64,000 bases of DNA from Tubulanus polymorphus (GCF_964204645.1 NC_134032.1:1180501-1244500); one strand, 5' to 3'. Shown: positions 26,900 through 39,577, counted from the first letter of the stretch. Numbers and translations are program-made. The notes: a model not told the origin generated them from the letters alone.

Positions 26900-28280
26900 A
26901 TTGTTACAGCTCCGGACAAATATTTACCACATGCAGTTTGTCTGAATTTGGCGTGCACATTTATATAACCGATCATCCGCCGCCTTAGCTATGAGGCTTG
27001 TGTGAGGGTGAAAATATTGATATTCTGACACTGAATACACTTTTTTCTTAGACTTTTTAAACTTCCTGCAACGAAGCGACGAGTCGAAAAGCGACTCGAC
27101 GCCTACCAACGCAATTCGCCGGATTATCGTCGATTAGCGGTACTTCATAACCCCAACGTATTCAAACTTCAAAAGAAAAGATGCCATTGATCGCAATTCA
27201 AGAATGGCCAGTGACCTACCTGCGATACCTTTTGAAATCATTCGCCGAAGCTTTTATTATCGGTGATGCAACCAATCACCGGCTACGAATTTGAAGGGGG
27301 TCAGTTAAAAACGGGTGGGCGCTCCTACAAGTCGTCCATACACTACAATTCTACACAGTGTTGAAGTCTCTGTCGCTGGATATTGCACAGATAGGACACG
27401 TTTTGGAAAAAGAGAATTTTCATTAGATTGTAACAAACGCAGCTGAGCTGATATGAACTATTTGTTGTAAATACAACTGGATTTTGGCAACAGGACACGG
27501 AATTAAAAATGACTTCAAAATTGACTCATGAATAAAAGAAGGATTAAATTGACCTCTGCCTCCATCGCGTTACAAGGTTGCTGTAAGGTAGGTGGAGCAT
27601 TTATTTAACATTAGCGGTCGAAATTATGTTTTATAGGTTCAGATTTAGGAAAAAATAGTTGCGCTTTAGGTTAGGGGTAAGGTTAGGTTTAATTAACAGG
27701 TACCGGTACCCAGTGTTACAGCTTCATGGAAGATACAAAAGACTCGCCTACTGATGAAAAACAAGAGCGATCCGAATTGAATAAGGTAGGACATATTTCA
27801 GCGTGGACTTGTCAACTAGAGTTGATACGTCCATGATTTCAGTGAGAAGAAAAAGACCCCCGGGCCACGGAAGATCGAACCCGAAGTTGAATGATGATGA
27901 CAGAGTGGCTTGAAAAATTCAGGTGCGACTTGTATGACATGTCTAATAATTCTCGTAGATAAATAGAATTAATAGAACTTAGTAATAGCTAGTTATGACC
28001 CCCAATTAAAACATAATTTCAGCCGTTAATTCTTAGGTATTTTGAATATATTTCACAATCATCCACCACCAAACCCCATCCCTTAAAACGAAGCTTCCAC
28101 AATTTTTGTGGGTTAAGCGTGACTTTGGTACGATGATGAATTGACGATTTGGACTTGACAAATTTTTACAAAATACAAACTACACATGTAGAACTAGGGA
28201 AAGATACAAAACCACGTGACTCTAAACGGGTCAATTATTGCGCGATTTGTTGAGATTCTTGTCGCTAACTCTGTTGAGCC
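26900..28280. other. Intergenic stretch, one weak exon candidate
   Basis: No gene is recognised. The only exon-like feature is an ATG at 27726 opening 20 codons rich in charged residues, up to a GTAGGA donor-like site after 27785. No matching downstream exon was found. Confidence 0.4.
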
Positions 28281-28283
28281 ATT

Positions 28284-28660
28284 TTATTTCGAAGTCTTAT
28301 CTCGCGCCATTTTTTACGAAGTCTCAACTCGCGCCATTTTATTTCGAAGTCTCATCTCGCGCCATTTCATTTTGAAGTCTTATCTCGCGCCATTTTAGAA
28401 GTCTTTTCACGCATCCCAGATGACTCCCAGCATCACTCAGGGGTTGCGTTTGATGTTGAATTTTGGGAATTTATTTTAATTTGATGCATTTTATTTTGTT
28501 GTTGTAATATGTAATATGTATTCTGATATGTATTGTATTATTGTATCATGTATTGTAATATATATTGTAATATGTATTGTATTATTGTATCATGTGTTTT
28601 AATATGTATTGTATTGTCTTGTCATGTATTGTAATATGTATTGTATCATGTATTTGTATA
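28284..28660. repeat. Two simple tandem repeats
   Basis: About four copies of a 28-30 bp unit (TTTCGAAGTCTCATCTCGCGCC) at 28284-28396, then a TGTAATATGTATTGTAT-type A/T-rich tandem repeat at 28497-28650. Confidence 0.8.
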
Positions 28661-28962
28661 ATTACCCTGCTCACTCAGATCTCTCTAATTAGAATCAGTT
28701 TACCTATAAATATTATGTTCACTTAGATGTCAGCCTCTATAGTAGTGAAAGCTTGTGCGTCAAATAAACTAGTCACACCTATATTGTACTACTCGTCTTG
28801 TTACATTTATTCTAAACCCGGTTTACACCCCAGGCTCCGCTACGAATTCCTGATTTGGACCCGCTGTCGCTGTCGCTGCCATCGTGGACACAGAGGAAAA
28901 CTGGCTGGTTTCGAACCCGTGAAAGCAGCAGGCCCATTTCTCTTGGACATTGAGGAAAACTT

Positions 28963-29132
28963 GGTCGGTTGCACAGTCACGGCTTAGACTAAAGACCAGT
29001 CTTAGACCAACTTAGTTCTATAGCCAATCTAACAACTTAAGACCAGTCTAAACTCATTTTAGTTCTATAGCCAATCTGACAACTTAAGACCAGTCTTATA
29101 GATTTAGTCACGACTGTGCAACTTGCCCGGCT
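28963..29132. repeat. GGTTGCACAG hairpin element, copy 2
   Basis: The ends GGTTGCACAGTCACGGCTTAGACT and AGTCACGACTGTGCAACTTG are inverted repeats. The core segment TTAGTTCTATAGCCAATCT occurs twice, compared with once in the copy at 9158. Confidence 0.75.
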
Positions 29133-29704
29133 GAGAAGTTAACATTCGATTTTTAGCCTTCTTTGACGAAGAGAACTTCAGTGGGACAATACTCAGAACC
29201 TGTTTTGAAATTTTCTGCGAAAGCTTCATTTTTCTAGAGGGAAATCAATCAATTTCATCATTTTCGGTAAATACGACGAGAAATTTTGCCGAAATTGAGA
29301 GTATTGAAACAAGCTACACGGCTGTCTAGAATCAGTTAGTTCGGGGTGAAAAATTCGCAGAAAATTCCAAAACATTTTATTTCTACATCACGAGGAGACT
29401 GATATTGACCGGTGACCACGTACGCTAAAGGATTCGATCGAACCCACTACGCTAAAGCTGTTCCAAGCGAGTTCGGGGAGCGATACCGGACCCCTGGCAA
29501 GCGAGGATGGGCGAACTTCGGTTATCGGAGTTAGTCGACTATTGTCGAACTAAGTGAAACCGAATGTTAGTTTAGTCGGAACTATATTCTGGAAATAGTT
29601 CGGAAATTAACCCTCATCGGTTATTAGTTCCGCCCTAAACATTCCTCCTCGCTTGCCAGGGGTCTGGTATCACTCCCGAACTTGCTTCCAGGGCAGCACT
29701 TGTC
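29133..29704. other. Non-coding stretch with an old dispersed repeat
   Basis: No gene is recognised. The segment 29512-29577 (GAGTTAGTCGACTATTGTCG region) recurs inverted at about 62463-62540. A B-box-like GATTCGATCGAACCC segment occurs near 29432-29446. Confidence 0.4.
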
Positions 29705-29835
29705 GGGCGTACTCTTTTATCAGATCGGAGAGTATCCGTTCGCCTCCGATCGTGCTCTATTACTGGTCACGTGACTTTTTGGAGCCACCCGGAGATTTCG
29801 GACGGATACTTTGGAGGTCATAATAGAATACGCCC
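29705..29835. mobile_element. GGGCGTACTCTTTTAT MITE, copy 1
   Basis: It starts GGGCGTACTCTTTTATCAGA and ends TAGAATACGCCC, with subterminal complementary CGGA segments. The internal GGTCACGTGACTTTTTGGAG is shared almost base for base with the copy at 40897-41020. Confidence 0.8.
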
Positions 29836-29932
29836 GATATGAGCTCCCTGCATTTCGTATGTCGCGCGAAGTCAAGGTTTATACAATTACAAGAATTAAG
29901 AATTACGTTTTACGAACGTTTTCCATTGACTT

Positions 29933-30461
29933 TTGGCTATTGCTCCATGAGATTTTCAGAAAAACACGGGCTTTGCAATGAAGTCGAATCATGACGAATG
30001 ATAGAATAAATCTGACTGAATTTATTTTGCATTGCGAAATAACACTATATCAATAGTAAAATTGACGGAGTTTCGTATGCATTCTTTTAGTACCAGAGTA
30101 ATAATGAGGAATTAGGAAGTCAAAAAGTGACTTGATGATAATTTCAAATGATTTAAAGTATAGAGATTCAGCCTGGGGCACACGATGATGCAAAACTGGA
30201 AATTATTCGGGGTTCATGGAGATTAAAAAAAGCTTATTTCGGTGGTAATACAATTGTGCGATTGTAACAAATGACCAGAACAAGTCTTAGCTTTTGATAA
30301 TTATATCTACATTTGAAAGCACAGCGTTTGGGCTGCAAAGTCATCCATCATCGTTATTAGTTAAGGAAGCATTCGGCAAAAAATTACAACCGATCACATT
30401 ACAGCGCTGCCTCCTGCCTGTTAGCTACCCAAGTGGCAATTTTTAATTGTTTTTTTTCTGT
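29933..30461 (-). repeat. Left arm of the inverted repeat flanking the receptor gene
   Basis: Its reverse complement matches 38899-39493, including the GGCAGGAGGCAGCGCTGT, CGAATGCTTCCTTAACTAA and CCGAATAATTTCCAGTTTTG segments. The right arm carries an extra 75 bp or so near 39186-39252. The arms lie on either side of the receptor gene, about 8.4 kb apart. Confidence 0.85.
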
Positions 30462-30720
30462 GTTACGGAATATTTTGCCCATATCAGATCCGATGCTATG
30501 ACACATCAATGTAGCAGTTTTTGAATCGAGACCTCGATGTCTGTTCCAATCTGTCAGTATTTGATAGCATTGTTTATCTATGAATACCCAACCAATTGTA
30601 CAGTTCGAATCGTTAAAATCAGTATTTTGAAATAGAAATGTGTCGTTTTTGGTTATATTCAACAACTCTAATGATGCGCTGATTATTTACGAGGTCAATT
30701 CGTCTTTTATTTTCATGAAC
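30399..30720 (-). pseudogene. Partial duplicate of the receptor's second C-type-lectin-like region
   Basis: On the minus strand an 88-codon frame (30665-30399) resembles residues about 950-1035 of the receptor at 31231-37229. Shared blocks are LNITKNDTFL, SNCTIG against SSCTIG, and HRGLD.KTAT. Similarity extends weakly upstream to about 30720 but with stops. It ends inside the left arm of the inverted repeat (30461 and below), where the reading frame runs into unrelated codons. There is no start, signal peptide or complete domain. It is read as a broken tandem duplicate lying 3' of the parent gene; use as an alternative 3' exon is possible but unsupported. Confidence 0.75.
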
Positions 30721-30969
30721 CTGAATTAGCAGGAAAAACAAAAAATAACAAATTCAACATCTCACGGTAATTTTGGGCAATTTGATATTCGCACCACATT
30801 TCTTATCCAATTCATAAGAATTTTACGGTTCCCTCGTTTCCACGCGTCGTGAATACCCACGTCCGATTATATTTCAGAAATATCCTGATAACTTCTGATA
30901 GATTCTGATGTCATTTTCTCAAATTGTATTTATGTGTGTATATTAATTATTTGTAATTAGAGAGAATAA

Positions 30970-31020
30970 AGCATTCATTCATTCATTCATTCACTCATTC
31001 ATTCATTCATTCATTCGCTC
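30970..31020. repeat. (ATTC)n microsatellite
   Basis: About 11 units of ATTC with one ACTC and a terminal GCTC variant, preceded by GAGAGAATAAAGC, a plausible retroelement tail. Confidence 0.9.
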
Positions 31021-31230
31021 GGGTTTTTAAGAAATCGACATCATGTTTAAAATTCCAATATTTTCTATAGTTTTCAGACGCATCTTGCAGAGAGGGCATG
31101 ATTTTGGGTGAAATGTGCGAACTTTAATTGCTCGAACGAATAATTAAAAAAAAAAACTATTCCTGAGCTTAGATAGGACAACCCGATAATATTTGCCGGA
31201 TCAATGCGTTTAGACTGTTTAAAACGTTTA

Positions 31231-34200
31231 TTAACGAAAGCGTTTTGTTTTTGCTCGTATGGATTTCATATCGATAGTCAGTATTGTGTAAAGTAGGGGA
31301 TTGAGGGACGAGTTGATCGGTAGGAAAAGAACGGCCAGCCAAGCCGCCACCTGATTCGGTATTTCGACTCGTAACACCGCGCAGAACTGAACGATAATCA
31401 ACGGCAGCCAGCAAAATAAATTACAAAGATTTATCACCAAACTCCTGCGTGCTAAAATCAGTTCGGTAGGGTCGATTCTACCCGAACCGGACCTGCTTCC
31501 AGAGACGAGTCTGTACATCTGCGCATAAGTCGTCATTATCGTAGCGAGTATGAAGGTGTTGAATACGGCAAAAATTGCGAAGGAATATTGCCAGGCGTTG
31601 ACGTCAATTGATATTAAATTCATAGGCAAACAAACTCCAGTTTTTCCGTAGAATTTAATACCGAAATAAGATAATTCTGACAACGGCAATATGGAGATTG
31701 TACTTATAGTAACCCAACACACGCCACAAATAATGCACACGTATCTCGGTGATGTAATCGGGCTTCCAGAAAATGGATTAACGATATTTGAAAATCTATG
31801 ACGTGTTAGAATGAATAGAAACGTCAATGAGCCTTCGCAAGAAAGAGTCACCGTAACTCCAGCGAAACTGCACAATGAACTGTCCGTCCAAGTTTCCGAA
31901 TTCAGGAAATAAACTCCTTTAAAAACGTAATCCGCGCCCGCGATCGAAAACAAATAAATCGACATGAGAAAATCACAAGCTGCGATGTTAATAATTAGGA
32001 TGTCGGAAGATGTGTTGCGCTTTTCGGAGGATGAAAGTCGAATTGATCGAAGACGAAATAAAATGACAATTGTGTTCGCGAAGAGACTGAACGCGGCGAT
32101 GACCCAGATGATAGCTCTGAGGACTGTGTTACCCATCAGATCAGAACAAGAGGAAAACTGATCAGCTTTAGGGAGGCACCGGTCGACATTCGGAGCCATG
32201 CAGCAAAATTTGTAAGCGTCAGACGATAGAGATACTAGCGATGTCAGATTGATGAAAACTTCTCTTTCTGTGGAAATGAATTTAGAATTGTTGGTTATAT
32301 CGAGAATTCTAAGTTTATTTAATCCTGAAAAAGCATATCGTGAAATATTATGGATTCTGTTGCTGCTGATATTCAACGACTGTAATGCAGATAAACCTCT
32401 AAACACATTTCTACCAAGCAGCAATAGCGAAAGTCCTTGAAGGTTCAGAATTTGTAATGACATTAAATCTCGAAAGGTATTGTCGTCTAAATGGCGCAGT
32501 GGATTTGCAGTTATCAATAATTCTTTTAAATTATACAAACCGATGAACGTGTTTGCGGATAATGACGTTATGTTGTTGTATGTAAGATCTAATGTATGCA
32601 AATTATGCAGGTTTGTGAACGAGTTCGGTAAAATATGAGACAATTCGTTGGAAGAGATGTTCAGCATTCGAAGATAAACGAATGAAGAAAACGTCGATTC
32701 ATTGAATCGAAATTCGTTTTTTGACAGAATTAAAACTCGAGTTGATTCCGAGAAAAGACCAGTAATATTTGTTAAACCGGCATTCGCGCAATCAATCAAA
32801 TGACCTTGGCATCTACAGCCCATCTGACACGTGACGTTACAGAAAGCCTCGTCATCAATTGTGAATTTACAATTTACGACACCATCACAAACTTCAGATT
32901 GTGGAATACATCGATTTTCGTGGCCACATTTAAACATTCCTGGACAAGCAAATGTCTCACAGTTTTGTTCATCTTCTGAATTAGGACAATCTGATTGACC
33001 ATCGCACACTTGGCTGATCGGTATACAGTACGATGCTGGACATTTTACAGTACCAGCTGGGCATTCAAATTCTTCACATCTCAACACGTGCTCAAGATTT
33101 CTACAAACTGGGTAACCATTCGTCATTCTTTCTAGAATACATCTGTGACGCCCTGAATAACAGTGAGGAGAATTGAAAGAACATCTTTGTTCATCTGATT
33201 CCGTACAGAGATTTGTGAAGTTAGTTGTGCAGTAGTTTTCATTATTGCACTGAACAGTAGGATTCACTGTAATACTAGTTGTTGTTACTAATTCATCTTC
33301 TTCGAGGCTTCCACTACAATCCACGACACCATCCTGATACAACTGAGAACTGATACATTCTCCACTGTTACACTGGAACCCCTGACACAATTCAGTAGTG
33401 CATCCCATTTCATCTGATCCGTCTTTACAATCAGTGACTCCATCACATCTGTTAGCCCTACTGATACATTGACCACTTTTGCAGCCAAATTGTTCCGACA
33501 AACACGGGGGATGAAAACAAGATTCCTCATCCGAACCATCCACACAATCTTGTACGAAATCACAAAAACCACTTATTGATATCACCCGACCATCATCGCA
33601 TTGAAACTGACTGTGTAGATTTATATCCGTACAATCGAGTTCATCTTCACCGTGTTGACAGTCGTGTCTGGTATCACATACGCGATGGTCGCTGATACAT
33701 CTTTGATCGTTACATTTAAACTGCCTCGATTTACAACCGCTTATAGAAGCTGACTCTTCATCAGTTACATTATATGAACACAAAACAGAATGCGCTGTAT
33801 CTGTCGCATTATCAAAATATTTCATCATCCATTTAACTGATTGAATATAAGTATTTTCATCTCTAGTGATTATTGGGTTTATAACTTGCAGTCTGTCATT
33901 AGACGTTATCGTTAGTACAGAGCCATATTGATGTTGATATTGAAATGCTGTTATCAAATTTAAGATATCTTTTTCAGTATTACTGTTAATACTACCTACT
34001 TCGGCCCGGACGCAATTACACATCTCTGTCGCAGTTTTTATATCAAGACCTCGATGTTTGTTCCATTGCGTCAGTATTTCATAGCATTGTCTGCCTATGC
34101 TTACCAAACCAATCGTACAGCTCGATTCATTGGAATCAATATCTTGAAATGTATTTTCCAGTATTAGAAATGTGTCGTTTTTGGTTATATTTAACATTGT

Positions 34201-37200
34201 TGCTGTTCTATTTTCGTAATCAATTCTTTCCGATTCGCAAATGAAACTCGTATGAACCTCTTCAATTTTGCAGGGGAATCGAACCCAGTTCGCTGATCCT
34301 CGTGGATTACTCAGTATCATCGCTGTACACGGCATATTGACGTCATTTATTGGTTGCTTTCTGCTTGAAGATATCAATCCTTGAACAACTTCTGGTATCG
34401 TGTCGTTATTTGTAGGTTTATACCACTCTGTGTAGCTCAATGGTTTCCCATCAGTCCACGTGTAGTAACCAAAAGTAGGCTAAAAGTTTAAGTTGCAAAT
34501 TCATGATTAAGACATCGAAATGGTATATAAAATTCTTTTGACGAGATAGATTTAGAAATTAAGAATTTTACCTGCATTTTTAATCCAATCATCATTATGA
34601 GCGCTTTCTGTGAATAGGCATTTAGAAGAAGTTCTGTAGCGAATAATCTTTTGATGGAAATCATTTCCTGTTGTGAGTTGATACTGAGTAGATGTCCCGC
34701 GTACTTCTGTCTACAGTATATTTCAGCGTTCTCCCAATTCAGACGTTCATCTCTGATGTATTTTACGCATGAAATTCCCGAATCTAGAAATTCCGATTGA
34801 CAGACATTTTCAAACTGTTTAACCGGTAACGACTGTTCTAATGTGTATTGTATTTGAAATATCGGGATGTAATGTTTCACCTCAAACCACAGAGTGTCAT
34901 CTATTAAACTATAAAACACAAGTCCCGTTATCGCGTTATTGTCACATATTTTATGCTCATGTGTGATTCTTCTAGTATCCGATTCATATATCGATTGTTT
35001 GTAGATTATCGGATCATTGTCTCTCGCACCCGATTTCGTGCACAGGACCCTGCCTATGTATTTGATTAGAAACCGGTGGTAGGAAAATTTGCCCCGCCTG
35101 ACCACTACAGGATAGTTATAATATAGTGGTTGATGTTGATACTCAGATGATCCCGGATAATTTGGTGACTGCAACAACCCGCATTCATCTTCGAATACGA
35201 TCCCACCCAGTATTTCTATAACGGCAGATTTCAATTTTTGACATTTACTCCGAAGTTCAACCATCAAATAATAACTCCAGAATAAACTCGCGGTTCGCAT
35301 TTTCACGGTGTTTAATACCAGGCTGTTATTGAGCGACTGACTACTCAAGCTAACGTACGTACCACATGACCCGAATGGTATAGCACCCTGAAAACATCGG
35401 TCGATTTGATATTCGTGTTCTGATAATACGTAAATGTTTCTCAAAGGTAGGCGTCGGTTTTCGGGTGTAATCACGAGACAGTGTGACGTCATATCGACCT
35501 GCTGTTCTCCCTCCCGGAGGATGTACCCGTCACAGTCGGTAGGACGAAATCTGAGATATGATTCTTTTTCAACGGTTAACTGATCATTCCACTTATACGC
35601 GTATGCTGCTACAGTTACCGACCGACCGGATGTAATCAGACTGACGACGTTACGGTCGTACGGGGCGTATAAACGAGGACAATACGGACCGTATCGTCTA
35701 GCCGTGAAATTACCACCGTCGAATATGTAAAATCCAGCTCGCTCGCAGTTCTCTGATAAAACTGTTAGTCCCATATTCTCTTCATAAATATCAACTTTCC
35801 ATTTAAACTCGTATCTAGTGATGCGATAATTTACAGATACTTTTTTTTGTTTCGGAAACAGCCAGTTTGGCGTCAAAAACCGCAGCTGGTTCACGGGGAC
35901 CTAGAGTTCGTCAATAATAAGTATATCAGACAGATTTTTGATAATACATGTTATTCCCGTACGGGGTAACATAATTACAGAGGTTATACTCACCCGACGG
36001 TTGTTGACCTTGATATCGTCTATCGAAATAGATTCCATTTTATAGCTTATTTCAAATCTTACATCATCGTGAACTGTTGTTTTTAAAACGCACAGTATGA
36101 CGAGAAAGCCGTCAGATTTGACACTCAGTGATTGCAGGTAGTTGTGACCGAGTAAAACATCAGTTCCTACAACGAGTAGCCCTTCTAGTTTATATACACC
36201 AATGACGTCACCGGATGTGACGAGATCACGTGTCCAGTTGAAGACGACGTACTGTAACACCTGTCCTGTGATAGACCAGCAGTGTAAGTGTTTTGATCGA
36301 GTTGTTACGTGTAAACTGTTGTCATCGGGAATGAGCACTCCCGACTCGTTATTAGAGATCTGAATCAACGGATTAGCGACGTTCCAATCTGACATTTTAT
36401 ACAATTGGACTAAAAGCAGTGACTGCACAGTCGTCTTCCGTAAAACGAATACAGCTTTGTTTGTTTTAGTATAAAATGATGAAGGTGGATGTCCACATTG
36501 TTGTGGTATTAAAGCGAAAGGATCACTGCTGGTGTTCCATCCGTCGTGGAGTATAATGGACACCGATGATGATTCCCCAAATCGATAGAATTTGAAATCG
36601 ATATCAATTAACGTAAGATTCATCGCATAACCTCGCGGCATACCGCTCCACTCAACAAACAACTTACAATTACGTAATTTATGAATCGCGAATTTATAAC
36701 CCCGCTCAGCTTTTAGCCGCTCTAATTTTAAATCGTTTCTTGAACCGTCGTGGAAAATATTTATTTGACCTCGCCCATAACGATAAATGACATAAACGCG
36801 ACTACCTCGCGCTCCAGCGACTTTACTCCTAAACATCAACGAGATCGAATCGTCACGGCGGATTTCATGTTTTCCATCACCGCACAATCTGTTATCGGAC
36901 TCACTGACGAGAAGGTAGTTATCACTACAGAATATTGAAAGCTCGATGTTGTGGTAAACTAGGACGTGAAAAGTCCCCGGTAAAGAGCTGTTGATGAACC
37001 ACCGACATTCAACACCGCGCGATAACGAAGGGTAATTCGGCGAAACGATGTAACCGGACGTAGAATCTAACGGGTACCACGTATTGTTACAAGACGAACT
37101 TACCGTCACAAACGACTCCTCGATAGAGTCTGCTGCGCGATCAGCGCGCGCGATGCGAACTTGACAGACGATCAGCGACGCTGTAAACAGCGCTCTCAGT

Positions 37201-37229
37201 CGCCGCTCCATACCGAACAGCATCGACAC
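31231..37229 (-). CDS. CUB / C-type lectin / LDLa / LRR seven-transmembrane receptor (GRL101/relaxin-receptor type)
   Basis: Three coding exons joined by GT-AG introns of 92-93 bp, all phase 0: 37229-35994, 35900-34572, 34479-31231, giving about 1937 residues. The N-terminus has a signal peptide (start at 37229, or the in-frame Met at 37211). Order: a CUB domain (about 45-165, with SGYIVSPNYP), a divergent region, a second CUB-like segment (about 650-760, with LLQSPNYPG), a C-type lectin domain (about 780-938, split by intron 2, with GYYTWTDGKPL), a second lectin-like segment (about 976-1090), six or seven LDLa modules (1104-1402; typical CDGVTDCKDGSDE; the fourth has lost its CDG Cys), an LRR block (1404-1600), the hinge YKFCCMAP and 7TM. 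The 7TM part has LTRHRF in place of DRY, NPLLY in TM7 and Cys at the TM3/ECL2 positions. It is a plasma-membrane G-protein-coupled receptor of leucine-rich class; the ligand is unknown. Confidence 0.95.
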
Positions 37230-37639
37230 GATACGAATTATGCTCGGCTGTCCACAGATTTTGAAGTTCTGTTTATAAATGATGTAGAACTTTAATTGAC
37301 TGCAGAAATCAAAGTTTGTACCACTCAGAAATTTAAGGATCCGAATATATTTTTCAGTCCATCATATTTTGCAAAGGCGATTTTGGTATCATTTACTCGT
37401 TTAGTCATTATTTCACGTTTTCCCTGACTCGAGGGTATCTATTTCTCAGTAATTACCATCAGTAAATATATGTGCAACAATTTCAGCTCGTGGTTTTACG
37501 CATCGTAGATATCGATGTCCAATTATATATTTTGAACCTTTCGTCGTTGTACTGCGTGTATATCGAGCACACCAATCGGACTAAACTCACGGCTGACAAC
37601 TACGAAACTATCAAACTTACTTAAATCTTATCGACGTCT

Positions 37640-37865
37640 TGGAAAAGTGGTTATAGCGTTCGACTGTGGTAGGCCAGGTCGTGGGGTCGAACCCCGTACA
37701 CAACCGTAGTGTCCGCGGGCGCTTAACACTTATCCGCATCGCCTCTCTCCACCCAGGGGTAAAATGGGTACCTGGTCTGATATGACTTTTGAGCGTCTAG
37801 TAACTGCTTGGATGTTATGTTTTTTCCCCAGAGTATTTATGTCTTTTATGTCTTTTTTTACTCAT
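37640..37865 (+). repeat. tRNA-derived SINE with conserved 3' domain
   Basis: The head has A-box-like TGGTTATAGCGTTCGACTG and a B box GTGGGGTCGAACCCC. The body includes CCACCCAGGGGTAAAATGGG TACC, a motif found in the conserved central domain of widespread animal SINEs. The tail is T-rich. It sits upstream of the receptor gene on the opposite strand. Confidence 0.75.
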
Positions 37866-38172
37866 AAATGGTTAGAGTTAAAGGCTGGGGGTAAAAATAC
37901 CGATTTAATAGCGAGCGCCATTGAACATTGATTGCATCGCAGTGAAAAGGGCGCTATCGAAATTAAATTTTCATGAATTACTGATACAGAGTCCTAGCTC
38001 AGAAGTAAAGACTACAATTATTAGTTAGAAAATGTGATTTTATTGTAGTACTCGAGGCGAGAGCTGAGTATAAGTGACCACGAATCAGAGAAAAGAGAGA
38101 GCGAGCGACCTGTGTCTCTGGGTTTTTATACCCATGAGGACCACGTCATCAGAAAAGTTAAAACAATAGCCA
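37866..38172. other. Upstream region of the receptor gene
   Basis: No gene is recognised. The receptor's promoter should lie between 37230 and this segment, but no TATA or other clear motif stands out. Confidence 0.3.
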
Positions 38173-38284
38173 GGACCCAGTTCCACAGTTGTGAGTTAGA
38201 GTTAACTCTGGGTTAAAGTTTGTTCATTTTCAATATTTTAACCCAGGGTCAAATCTTAACTCAGAACTGTGGAACTGGACCCAG
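38173..38284. mobile_element. CCAGTTCCACAG palindromic MITE
   Basis: It runs from GGACCCAGTTCCACAG to CTGTGGAACTGGACCC, with arms about 50 bp long around TTCATTTTCAATA. It is one of the best preserved copies. Confidence 0.85.
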
Positions 38285-38742
38285 AAAGCTAGACATATTA
38301 TCATTATTATCAGTACTGACCATATGACCAGCACACAGGACTTTGATTGATCAGGTCATGTGTCCTGAGCGGAACAGTACCGCCTATAAATTATTATTAA
38401 CATATATTCTATATCAAATCATTACTATGTGGTACTATTACTAAATCGGATCGGTATTTTCGCGGGGTAAACATTGAGGTAGATACTTTTCGCGAGTTAA
38501 ATTGAGGAGGGCCCAGTCCGTACGAAAAAAAAAAACTCGCAGATACAAATACAAACTGTTATATTTCTGACCACGACTGCCAATGCGTTTGGGACGCATT
38601 GGCAGTCGAGTTTGATTAACAATCAATGTATAATCAAACTCGAATACGATTGGTTGCTTTTAGTGCTAGATTCCAAACTTACTGTATGGAAGCCCTGATA
38701 TGGAATACCTCAAGGGCCATACGTATGGAAGCCCTGAAACGA

Positions 38743-38825
38743 CATTACGAATTACGTTTTACGAATTACGAATTATGTTTTACGAATTACGTCTTACGAG
38801 TTACGTTTTACGACTTACGTTTTGG
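38743..38825. repeat. ACGAATTACGTTTT tandem repeat
   Basis: About six copies of a 12-14 bp unit (ACGAATTACGTTTT). Shorter runs of the same unit occur at 29893-29920 and 39508-39560, next to both arms of the inverted repeat around the receptor gene. Confidence 0.8.
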
Positions 38826-38898
38826 GCAACGATTTACCACCGCATTTCGGTTCAATTTATGACCAGAGGTCAAGGTTGTAGTGCACTCTCCGTGAATA

Positions 38899-39493
38899 AC
38901 AATTAAAAATTGCCACTTGGGTAGCTTACAGGCAGGAGGCAGCGCTGTAATGTGATCGGTTGAAATTTTTTGCCGAATGCTTCCTTAACTAATAACGATG
39001 ATGGATGACTTTGCAGCCCAAACGCTGTGCTTTCAAATGTAGATATAATTATTAATAGCTAAGACTTGTTCCGATCATTTGTTACAATCGCACAATTGTA
39101 TCTACACCGATATGGAGTCCAATTAAACTTTTTTTATCTCCGTGAACCCCGAATAATTTCCAGTTTTGCATCATCGTGTGCCCTTGCCAAACAGGACAGT
39201 GTCGGTGCTTGTAATTTATTAATTAGTGAATCCGGGACTTTGTATGCGGGCTGAATCTCTATACTTTAAATCATTTGAAATTATCATCAAGTCACTTTTT
39301 GACTTCCTAATTCCTCATTATTACTCTGGTACTAAAAGAATGCATACGTAACTCCGTCAATTTTACTATTGATATAGTGTTATTTCGAAATGCAAAATAA
39401 ATTCAGTCAGATTCATTCTATCATTCGTCATGATTCGACTTCATTGCAAAGCCTGTGTTTTTCTGAAAACTCATGGAGCAATAGCCAAAAGCA
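38899..39493 (+). repeat. Right arm of the inverted repeat flanking the receptor gene
   Basis: It matches the reverse complement of 29933-30461. It starts AACAATTAAAAATTGCCACT and ends GAGCAATAGCCAAAAG. An insertion of about 75 bp (39186-39252) is absent from the left arm. Confidence 0.85.
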
Positions 39494-39577
39494 TTGAAGC
39501 CCTGAAACGACATTACGAATTACGTTTTACCAAATACGTTTTACGTTTTACGAATTACAAATTACTAGTTACTTGTG

